Position numbers and translations under genes: made by a program
Shown: one piece after another, positions 1 to 5,045 of the stretch
How the letters are laid out: the number at the start of each line of letters is the position of its first letter
Position numbering within the stretch: the first letter of the stretch is position 1
Assembly: GCA_025354845.1 (NCBI GenBank)
Contig: JANXMD010000523.1
Span: 1-5,045 of the forward strand
Direction of reading: 5' to 3'
DNA from: Verrucomicrobiota bacterium
GTDB taxonomy: Bacteria > Verrucomicrobiota > Verrucomicrobiia > Limisphaerales > UBA9464
Length of the DNA: 5,045 nt
The notes under the pieces: generated by a model
What the model was told of the DNA's origin: nothing
Database searches by the model: none
What the model saw: the letters and a program-made list of their open reading frames with translations, nothing else

Positions 1-120
1 CACCACGAAACGGTCGTTCTCGTAGTATTCGCCGCCATCCTTGCGCTCAAAGCCGCCCAACGCTTTGGCGATGTCGCCGGCGACGGACGGTTTCTCTGCA
101 ATGATGAGGGACTTTCCCAT
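1..120 (-). CDS. topB: DNA topoisomerase III-like protein (type IA), N-terminal fragment
   Basis: Only the first 40 codons are in the window; the gene runs off the left edge. The protein opens with MGKSLIIAEKPSVAGDIAKA, the start of the Toprim domain of TopB-type type IA topoisomerases. These enzymes cut and pass single DNA strands to relax or decatenate DNA. Glu9 in the AEKPS motif corresponds to the conserved Toprim catalytic/metal glutamate. The AEKPS form fits TopB rather than TopA, whose N-terminus usually reads VESPAKA. The ATG at 120 is chosen because the family motif begins within a few residues of it. No Shine-Dalgarno sequence lies just upstream; the nearest purine-rich stretch, GAGGAGA, is roughly 35 bases away. 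The gene follows the methyltransferase gene after 92 bases in the same direction, and its function looks unrelated to the glycan genes. The active-site tyrosine and C-terminal zinc region lie outside the window, so intactness cannot be judged. Confidence 0.88.
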   Translation of the reverse strand, partial: MGKSLIIAEKPSVAGDIAKALGGFERKDGGEYYENDRFVV

Positions 121-212
121 GGACGAATGGGCGGACGTGTAGCGCCGCCCGTCTCCTCGGAGCAAGCGTTAGTTTTCGGACGGACCGGTGACAAGCCGGC
201 GAAACACCCCTC
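121..212 (-). other. Intergenic region upstream of topB
   Basis: This is a 92-base gap between the stop of the 207-aa methyltransferase and the topB start. It holds a GC-rich inverted repeat, GGGCGG (129-134) with CCGCCC (145-150) around a 10-base loop, ending 9 bases before the topB ATG. A weaker CCGG/CCGG pair (185-188 and 196-199) lies near the methyltransferase stop. No T-tract follows either one, so neither looks like a standard intrinsic terminator. A TTGTCA hexamer resembles a -35 box, but no good -10 box lies at the right distance. TopB could therefore be read through from the upstream genes or have a promoter I cannot recognise. Confidence 0.5.
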
Positions 213-836
213 TCAGGAGACCTTTTCCAGACACGCCACGAAGTGCAGCCGGCGACCAAAAACCCACGAAGCAGGCCATGGATACAGGCCAACGTCGCCC
301 CGCTCCTCCCTGACCCTCAACCCGACACTGGCGAACAATTCGGTCCATCGGGAGGTGGTCTGATAATTGTAGGGCAGCACCACGCCATAGCGCGCGTTGC
401 TGACCCAGTCCATGAATCGGAGCGTCCTGGCCGCACCAACCCCCTGGAGGTGGTGATCCTTCAAAAGCACCCACCGGCGACTGACCCGTGCGGCCTCGCG
501 AAGAAGCACCAAGGGATCCTCCGTATGATGCAACACGTCCACCATCATCACGGCATCCCACGACCCGGCTTCGCAGGGAAGTTTGTAGCCATCAAACCCC
601 GCGACCGGAATATGAGTGCCCTCCCGCACCAGCACGTCCATTCCCGAAACCGTCAGCTCCGGCCGGGCCCTGCCCACCAGCGACGCCAGCCAACCGTCGC
701 CGCAGCCCACATCCAAAAGGCTGGTCGTGCCCGGGGGAATCATCCCGACGAGGTGATCGCACAACACGCGCACCCGACGTCGATGGACGTATCCGCCGTG
801 CACCGCCTCAAGAATGGGATCAACCGGTGTGGACAT
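213..836 (-). CDS. Class I SAM-dependent methyltransferase (207 aa)
   Basis: This is a Rossmann-fold methyltransferase of the Methyltransf_11 type. Motif I is canonical: LLDVGCGDGWLA at residues 40-51. It is followed by the acidic residue Asp67 (GMDV), expected to bind the SAM ribose, and by the post-motif DAVMMVDVLHHTEDP at 94-108. The C-terminal third has a distinctive stretch with KDHH (126-129), FMDWVSNARYG (141-151) and LPYNYQ (154-159), probably substrate-binding. I recall this pattern from uncharacterised bacterial methyltransferases, but I cannot name the substrate. There is no signal peptide or membrane segment, so it is cytoplasmic. The ATG at 836 is preferred: it lies 8 bases after the previous gene's stop and starts just before the conserved fold. 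A longer GTG form from 956 would overlap the previous gene by over 100 bases with a composition-biased leader. No Shine-Dalgarno is visible, so translation probably couples to the gene before it. As last gene of the cassette, it may methylate a sugar or lipid intermediate, which is inference. Confidence 0.88.
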   Translation of the reverse strand: MSTPVDPILEAVHGGYVHRRRVRVLCDHLVGMIPPGTTSLLDVGCGDGWLASLVGRARPELTVSGMDVLVREGTHIPVAGFDGYKLPCEAGSWDAVMMVDVLHHTEDPLVLLREAARVSRRWVLLKDHHLQGVGAARTLRFMDWVSNARYGVVLPYNYQTTSRWTELFASVGLRVREERGDVGLYPWPASWVFGRRLHFVACLEKVS

Positions 837-844
837 GGCTGGGA

Positions 845-1528
845 TCACTCGGGTTTCCGACCCACAAACCGCAACTTGCCCCAGGACATTGTGCACCGCT
901 CCACCGCAAACCGGCGCCGGAGCGACTTCTGCACGACCTCGGGCTGACCCAGCCACTGTTCATAGGTGGTGCGCTCGTGCTCGATCATGGTGGCCAGCGC
1001 GTCGAGTTTGCCCGACAACGCACGCGCCGGCGGGAAAAACGCCACCTGGTGGACGACTCGAAGGAAGGGGGTAAGCCAGGGTTCCACGACCATGAATCGC
1101 CCGCCGGGGCGCAAAACCCTCGCGACTTCCGCCAGCGTGCGGTCCAGATCCGACGGCAGCTCCAGCAGATGATGCAGACCGCCCTGCACCACCAGGATGT
1201 CGCGGGAGGCATCCGGAAACGGAAGCGCCCGACAATCCGCCACCGTGCAAACCGCCGAACCAGTGTAGCGCGCCAGCAACGCCGGCGAATAATCCACGCC
1301 CTCGAGTCGGGTGAATCCCAACTGCGACAACGCATGCAATCCGTTGCCGCGTCCGCAGAAGATCTCCACCACCTGCGCGTCGCGCGACCAGACATCCGCG
1401 CCCAGTTCACGCAACCGGGCGACGAATTTCTTAATTTCTGCCTCGGGCGTCTCGAATCGCTGATACGCGGCCTCCCACGCCGACTGGACGGCATCACCGG
1501 GAGACGGGTTGGAGTTGGCAGGGTTCAT
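845..1528 (-). CDS. Class I SAM-dependent methyltransferase with variant motif I (227 aa)
   Basis: This is a second Rossmann-fold methyltransferase, without close resemblance to its downstream neighbour. An N-terminal helical cap (WEAAYQRFETPEAEIKKF, residues 18-35) precedes motif I, VVEIFCGRGNGL (53-64). There the usual D-x-G-C-G-x-G reads E-I-F-C-G-R-G, so the first glycine is Phe57. The other landmarks are normal: Asp79 in EGVDYS for ribose binding, ADCRALPFPDAS (97-108), DILVVQGGLHHL (110-121), and EVARVLRPGGRFMVVEPW (134-151). This suggests an active enzyme acting on a small molecule or glycan. The ATG at 1528 overlaps the glycosyltransferase stop as ATGA, which fixes the start and implies translational coupling, as no Shine-Dalgarno is present. 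The same frame stays open for another 813 bases upstream inside the glycosyltransferase gene, but that part has no recognisable protein character. The substrate is unknown. The context favours modification of the sugar or lipid handled by the two upstream glycosyltransferases. Confidence 0.88.
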   Translation of the reverse strand: MNPANSNPSPGDAVQSAWEAAYQRFETPEAEIKKFVARLRELGADVWSRDAQVVEIFCGRGNGLHALSQLGFTRLEGVDYSPALLARYTGSAVCTVADCRALPFPDASRDILVVQGGLHHLLELPSDLDRTLAEVARVLRPGGRFMVVEPWLTPFLRVVHQVAFFPPARALSGKLDALATMIEHERTTYEQWLGQPEVVQKSLRRRFAVERCTMSWGKLRFVGRKPE

Positions 1529-2727
1529 CGGCGGGATAGACTCAGCATGCTCACGAAGAATCCCCCCAGAACAGTCTGGAAACCCAGGGCGAACAGGGTC
1601 ACTCCCGGGATCACCAACCGCATGGTGGTGGGGTAGTCCAGTCGCCCATATCCGACCTCGTGCCAGCGGAAGACCGCGGTGCCGATCAGCACCGCCCCCA
1701 TGGCCATCGCCACGCCCGCGATGACCAATCCCCGTTCGAGAGTGGCCACCTTGAAGAATCGGGCCATGCGCCTGTCCTGCGGCAGCACACCCTCGGACAC
1801 GGCAAAGGTCTTGATGATCACCGCAAACATCGCGGCCTGGAACCCGCAGAGAATTGCCAGGCTCGCCACCAGCAGCGTGTGGACATCGAAGGTCGCGGGT
1901 CCGAGCCGCACGCCTGGCAACGCCAGTCCGTATCCGATTGCTCCGAGCAGCATGAGCACCAGGCCCGGCTGCAGGAACAGCCAGCGCGGACTGCACAGGA
2001 GGAAGAAGCGCAACGTACGCCAACCGTCGCGAAAGGTTTTTAGATGCGGCGCATGCGCTTTTCGACCGTCGGGATGCAACGTGATCGGCACCTCCACAAT
2101 CTTCGCGCCAGTAAGACTGCCCTTGATGAGCATCTCGGTCGCGAACTCCATGCCGGTGCAGCGCTGCTCCAACTTCTGCTGCCAGTCGCGACGGAACCCG
2201 CGGAAGCCGCAGTAAATGTCGCTCACCGGCGAGTGAAACATCCACTGCGCCATCACCGTGAACATCGGGTTTCCCCACCAGCGGTGCAGGAAAGGCATCG
2301 CCCCCGGCATCACCGTTCCCCCGCCCCACGGAAGACGACATCCCTGAACCAAATCACATCCGTTGCGAAGGGCTTCGATAAACTTGGTGAGATCGGACAG
2401 GTCGTAGCTGTCATCGGCGTCCGCCATGAGGATAAAGCGCCCTCTCGCCGCTGCGATGCCCCCGATCAGCGCCGCGCCATAGCCGCGGGCCTCGACCGGC
2501 ACTACTCGTGCGCCCGCGGCCACAGCAAGTTCACGCGATCCGTCGGTGCTGCCGTTGTCGGCCACCAGCACCTCGCCATCCACACCAAGCCGCTTCAGAC
2601 ACTCCACCGCCTTCGTCACACAGAGCGTCACCGTGTCCGCCTCATTGAGACAGGGCAACACGACCGACACCTCGCACCCGGTGGGGCTCGCGGGCGGCGT
2701 TGCGGCAACGGGATTCAGTGGACTCAT
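1525..2727 (-). CDS. Family 2 glycosyltransferase, polyprenyl-phosphate sugar synthase-like, with four-helix membrane domain (400 aa)
   Basis: The catalytic GT-A domain spans roughly residues 19-235. Visible motifs are VVLPCLNEAD (22-31), VADNGSTDGS (55-64) with nucleotide-binding Asp57, the metal-binding DxD-type ADADDSYD (102-109), SDIYCGFRGFRRD (169-181), and GMEFATEML (192-200) followed by VPITLHPDGR (213-222). This arrangement is typical of dolichol-phosphate-mannose synthase/GtrB-like enzymes, which transfer a sugar from a nucleotide donor to a polyprenyl phosphate on the cytoplasmic face of the membrane. Four hydrophobic segments follow at about 249-270, 284-310, 333-353 and 370-395. 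The ATG at 2727 overlaps the upstream stop as ATGA and has an AAAGGA ribosome site 5 bases before it. A GTG start at 2811 would only add a leader lying over the GT-C gene. The product probably feeds the adjacent GT-C transferase. The sugar (mannose, glucose or another) cannot be read from the sequence. Confidence 0.92.
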   Translation of the reverse strand: MSPLNPVAATPPASPTGCEVSVVLPCLNEADTVTLCVTKAVECLKRLGVDGEVLVADNGSTDGSRELAVAAGARVVPVEARGYGAALIGGIAAARGRFILMADADDSYDLSDLTKFIEALRNGCDLVQGCRLPWGGGTVMPGAMPFLHRWWGNPMFTVMAQWMFHSPVSDIYCGFRGFRRDWQQKLEQRCTGMEFATEMLIKGSLTGAKIVEVPITLHPDGRKAHAPHLKTFRDGWRTLRFFLLCSPRWLFLQPGLVLMLLGAIGYGLALPGVRLGPATFDVHTLLVASLAILCGFQAAMFAVIIKTFAVSEGVLPQDRRMARFFKVATLERGLVIAGVAMAMGAVLIGTAVFRWHEVGYGRLDYPTTMRLVIPGVTLFALGFQTVLGGFFVSMLSLSRR

Positions 2728-4166
2728 GGCTGTCCTTTCGCAGAAACCGGCGGAACGCCCTTTGACGCAGTGGCACCGCGATGACGCAATTCGTAGAGCA
2801 CGTGCGCCCACCAGACATCGGGCACCTGGAATGCGGGATGCACTGCGTACGGAGACGTTTGTGCGGCCCCAGTCAACGCCGGCTGCGTCACGCCTAGCAC
2901 GCGGCCGATTTCAGCCGCGTATAGCCGAGCCACCGAATTGGGAGCCCCGGGCACCCACTGCCTCCGCATGCTCACGGCGAGCGGATCGATCATCACGCCG
3001 GCCAACTGAATCAAGACTCCCAGGCCAAAGGCCACTCCGAGGCCCCAGCGCCAGGCGCCAAGCGAGACCGAAAGGTAGGGCAATCCGAGCGCGGCAAACG
3101 GGATGACGAACAGCAAATAGCGCGATCCAAAACAAAGGCCACCACTCCAAAAGTAAAAGCGGCAAAGCAGCAGCGCCGAGGCCCCAAGCAGCAGCCAGGG
3201 CAGCGCAGCGCCGAGCGGATCCACCCGCCACCAACGCAGCCCCGCGGCGGAGGCCAGGGTGATGACGAACAGGTTGTAGGGCAGGAATCCATTGAAGGGA
3301 TCGATGAGAATTCCGAGGAAGTTTTGCGCCAGCCCCGCGAAGTCGAGCGGCGCGCCTCCCTCGACATACGGATACACCTCGAGGAACGGATTGCCGAAAC
3401 GTCCGTAGTTGTAGAGTCCCTGCATCAACGCCGCGGGAATCAACGCGAGCACCACACCCATGATGGCTTTCCGGCCCGTTGCGGTGCGCCATGCTTCCCA
3501 AGCAAACGTCGCGATAAGGACCGGCACCATCAACTGCGCCTGCTTGCGCGAGAGAAGGGCAAGTCCCAGCCAGAATCCGGAAAGACACACATGCCCGGCC
3601 CACCCTTCGCGCCAGCGCCAATGGCAGTAGCCGGCGAAGAGCCCCAACGCCATCCACAGGTCGCTGAATGGCATTTTGGAATAGGCCCAGAGCAGCGACG
3701 AAAATCCGATTCCGAGGAGCCCGAGTCGGATGCGTGCAGCGTCCACCCCGCGCCGTCGCCACTCCTGCGCCAGGTAGGCCAGGATGCCCAGGCTGGCACC
3801 GACGTTGATGAAGCTCGCGGCAAATTCCTCGAGCATCTTGAGCGGAACTCCGTGCACCACGGCAGCGACGATGCGCATCAGAATCGTGGACGGAATCCAG
3901 AGCACCGACATCAGCACGCCGTATTGCGAGTAGTGCTGTCCCCCAACACCCACGGGGGTCATGTGATCCCAGCCCATCCCAGAAATCGACAGATGCCCGG
4001 AGATCAGGCTCCGCGTCTGGTTGAACATGACCGACTGGTCCATCACCGGCAGACGGCCGGACACGGAAAGCAGGTACACTCCCGCGAGGAGTGCCAGGAC
4101 CCGCCAGGGAAAACGCGAGGCCCCTGGACCTCTCGGGGCCACGGCGTCGGGGGGCGGCGTCGACAT
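2724..4166 (-). CDS. Multi-pass membrane glycosyltransferase, GT-C fold / GT39-like (480 aa)
   Basis: This is an integral membrane protein with about 11-12 hydrophobic helices between residues 21 and 393 and a soluble C-terminal tail of about 85 residues. After the first helix (22-38) comes a loop with VMDQSVMFNQTRSL (41-54). Asp43 sits where GT-C enzymes of the PMT/ArnT/GT39 group carry their catalytic acidic residue. Other family-like marks are LLSRKQAQLM (204-213), YNYGRFGNPF (252-261), DPFNGFLPYNLF (289-300), GSRYLLFVIPF (347-357) and, in the tail, PDVWWAHVLYEL (449-460). Such enzymes take a sugar from a polyprenyl-phosphate donor and transfer it on the periplasmic side. That fits the next gene, which looks like a maker of this donor. 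The ATG at 4166 is chosen; a TTG at 4196 and an ATG at 4187 are in frame, but none has a strong Shine-Dalgarno. The acceptor (lipid, glycan or protein) is unknown, and family assignment rests on topology and short motifs. Confidence 0.85.
   Translation of the reverse strand: MSTPPPDAVAPRGPGASRFPWRVLALLAGVYLLSVSGRLPVMDQSVMFNQTRSLISGHLSISGMGWDHMTPVGVGGQHYSQYGVLMSVLWIPSTILMRIVAAVVHGVPLKMLEEFAASFINVGASLGILAYLAQEWRRRGVDAARIRLGLLGIGFSSLLWAYSKMPFSDLWMALGLFAGYCHWRWREGWAGHVCLSGFWLGLALLSRKQAQLMVPVLIATFAWEAWRTATGRKAIMGVVLALIPAALMQGLYNYGRFGNPFLEVYPYVEGGAPLDFAGLAQNFLGILIDPFNGFLPYNLFVITLASAAGLRWWRVDPLGAALPWLLLGASALLLCRFYFWSGGLCFGSRYLLFVIPFAALGLPYLSVSLGAWRWGLGVAFGLGVLIQLAGVMIDPLAVSMRRQWVPGAPNSVARLYAAEIGRVLGVTQPALTGAAQTSPYAVHPAFQVPDVWWAHVLYELRHRGATASKGVPPVSAKGQP
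2733..2738 (-). promoter_or_regulatory. Ribosome binding site of the family 2 glycosyltransferase
   Basis: On the minus strand AAAGGA lies 5 bases upstream of the ATG at 2727, inside the last codons of the GT-C gene. It is the only convincing Shine-Dalgarno sequence in the window. It supports the ATG at 2727 over the upstream GTG at 2811. Confidence 0.65.
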
Positions 4167-4233
4167 GCGTCCGGAGCGTAGGGGCATCCCGGGCAAGGAG
4201 GCGAGCGCAGAAGTCTCGCCCCATCCCGCAGGA
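4167..4233 (-). other. Intergenic region between ychF and the glycosyltransferase genes
   Basis: This 67-base gap contains a perfect 6-base inverted repeat, GGCGAG (4200-4205) with CTCGCC (4215-4220), around a 9-base loop, starting 13 bases after the ychF stop in the direction of transcription. No run of T follows on the minus strand, so if it ends ychF transcription it is not a standard intrinsic terminator. I see no credible -35/-10 pair for the downstream cassette. The cassette may be transcribed from the ychF promoter or from a promoter I do not recognise. Confidence 0.5.
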
Positions 4234-5045
4234 TCAAACGTTGAACTTGAACAGCAGCACGTCGCCGTCTTTCACCACGTACTCCTTGCCCTCCATGCGA
4301 TACAGGCCCTTTTCACGGGCACCCGCCACCGAGCCGCACTGGACCAAGGCCTCGTAGGCGACGGTCTCGGCCTTGATGAACCCGCGCTCGAAATCGCTGT
4401 GGATCACACCCGCCGCCTTGGGGGCGGTGTCGCCGGCGTGGATCGTCCAGGCGCGAACCTCCTTTTCACCGGCCGTGAAATAGGTGCGCAAGCCGAGCAG
4501 GTGATACGTCGCGCGGATCAACCCGCCGACGCCCGATTCCTTCACGCCGAGCTCCTTCAGGAACTCCGCCGCCTCTTCAGGCGACAGATCCACCAGGTCG
4601 CTCTCAATCTGCGCCGAGATGACCACAGCCTCGCAGGCAAAATGGTTTTGCGCGTACTCACGCACCTTCACCACGTGGGGATTCGACTCCGCGGTGGCGA
4701 GGTCCGACTCCTTCACATTGCAGGCAAAAATCGTAGGTTTGTCGGTCATCAGCCAGAACAGGCGGGAGATGGCCTTGTCCTCCGGGGGCAGTTCAAGGGT
4801 GAGCGCGGGCTTACCCGAATCGAGATGCGGCTCGAGTTTCTTCAGCACGTTTTCTTCTGCGAGGGCCTGCTTGTCGCCACGCTTGGCGTCTTTGGCCACC
4901 GAGTGGAGGCGTTTCTTCACGGCCTCGAGATCCGCGAGCACCAGCTCGGTGGTGATGGTCTCGATGTCGCGGACCGGATCCACGGTGCCTGCCACGTGAT
5001 GGATGTCGGCATCCTCGAAGCAGCGGACCACCTGCACGATGGCGT
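4234..5045 (-). CDS. ychF: YchF/OLA1-family redox-regulated ribosome-binding ATPase, C-terminal part
   Basis: The gene enters from the right edge; its start and about 95 N-terminal residues, including the P-loop, lie outside. The visible frame continues past the GTG at 5037, which encodes an internal Val: the preceding codons give Ala-Ile, so this reads AIVQVVRCFEDADIHHV, the usual YchF sequence after the G3 region. The coiled-coil insert runs from about 4950 to 4800. NVKE (4708-4719) is the altered G4 motif that makes YchF/OLA1 proteins prefer ATP over GTP, and SAQIE (about 4603-4617) is the G5 motif. The last 85 residues form the TGS domain and end in FKFNV, as expected, so the C-terminus is intact. 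The 269 visible residues fit the usual length of about 363. The protein is a conserved cytoplasmic P-loop ATPase associated with ribosomes and stress responses. Its link to the downstream glycan genes is positional only. Confidence 0.96.
   Translation of the reverse strand, partial: AIVQVVRCFEDADIHHVAGTVDPVRDIETITTELVLADLEAVKKRLHSVAKDAKRGDKQALAEENVLKKLEPHLDSGKPALTLELPPEDKAISRLFWLMTDKPTIFACNVKESDLATAESNPHVVKVREYAQNHFACEAVVISAQIESDLVDLSPEEAAEFLKELGVKESGVGGLIRATYHLLGLRTYFTAGEKEVRAWTIHAGDTAPKAAGVIHSDFERGFIKAETVAYEALVQCGSVAGAREKGLYRMEGKEYVVKDGDVLLFKFNV

Noticed and set aside
166..194. A promoter for topB, based on TTGTCA at 189-194 on the minus strand.
   Set aside because: The hexamer 17 bases downstream is TAACGC, matching a -10 box at only two positions, so the pair is not convincing.
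837..956. A GTG-started longer form of the 207-aa methyltransferase.
   Set aside because: It would overlap the previous gene by more than 100 bases, and the added 40 residues are Ala/Gly/Val-rich without family character.
488..1636. A 382-codon plus-strand open frame opposite both methyltransferase genes.
   Set aside because: It has no recognisable motif and is rich in Arg, Pro and His, as expected for the antisense of GC-rich genes. The minus strand carries clear methyltransferase motifs across the same span.
691..2030. A short shared word, CAACCGTCGC, at 691-700 and 2021-2030.
   Set aside because: Both copies are inside coding sequence in unrelated genes, and the length is within chance for GC-rich DNA.
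1529..2341. Possible N-terminal extension of the 227-aa methyltransferase, since its frame remains open for 271 codons upstream.
   Set aside because: The upstream part lies entirely within the GT2 gene in another frame and shows no protein-like motifs. The ATGA overlap gives a better start.
3324..4181. A 285-codon plus-strand open frame opposite the GT-C gene.
   Set aside because: Polar, low-complexity translation rich in His, Arg and Pro with no domain features; a composition shadow of the membrane protein gene.
2911..4224. A 437-codon minus-strand open frame inside the GT-C gene in another frame.
   Set aside because: Its translation is Arg/Ala/Gly-rich with no membrane segments or motifs, while the overlapping frame encodes a coherent multi-pass membrane protein with family-like motifs.

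Overview
The window is GC-rich bacterial chromosome, and every gene I can support lies on the minus strand, so genes are read from right to left. Two housekeeping genes cut by the window edges frame it: a YchF/OLA1-type ATPase at the right end (its C-terminal 269 residues) and a type IA topoisomerase, topB-like, at the left end (its first 40 residues). I see no phage, IS, CRISPR, tRNA or rRNA sequence. The protein style, sparse Shine-Dalgarno sites and gene mix suggest a Verrucomicrobiota-like bacterium. That placement is an impression from sequence style, not a measured assignment.

Between the flanking genes sit four tightly packed genes. In order of transcription they are: a multi-pass membrane glycosyltransferase of GT-C/GT39-like type (4166 to 2724, 480 aa); a family 2 glycosyltransferase with a C-terminal membrane domain, resembling polyprenyl-phosphate sugar synthases (2727 to 1525, 400 aa); a class I SAM-dependent methyltransferase with an unusual SAM-binding motif I (1528 to 845, 227 aa); and a second, clearly different class I methyltransferase (836 to 213, 207 aa). 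The first two junctions are ATGA stop/start overlaps and the third has an 8-base spacer, so the four genes almost certainly form one translationally coupled unit.

The most economical reading is a small envelope-glycan module. The family 2 enzyme would load a sugar onto a membrane polyprenyl phosphate, the GT-C enzyme would use that lipid-linked sugar as donor on the outer face of the inner membrane, and the methyltransferases would modify a sugar, lipid or small-molecule intermediate. The pairing of the two glycosyltransferases is supported by known families. The substrate and the role of the methyltransferases are inference.

Non-coding sequence is scarce: 67 bases between ychF and the GT-C gene, 8 bases between the methyltransferases, and 92 bases before topB. 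The two longer gaps each contain one GC-rich inverted repeat without a T-tract, and no convincing promoter. Nothing here is clearly a new defence or mobile system. The item most worth following up is the four-gene cassette itself.
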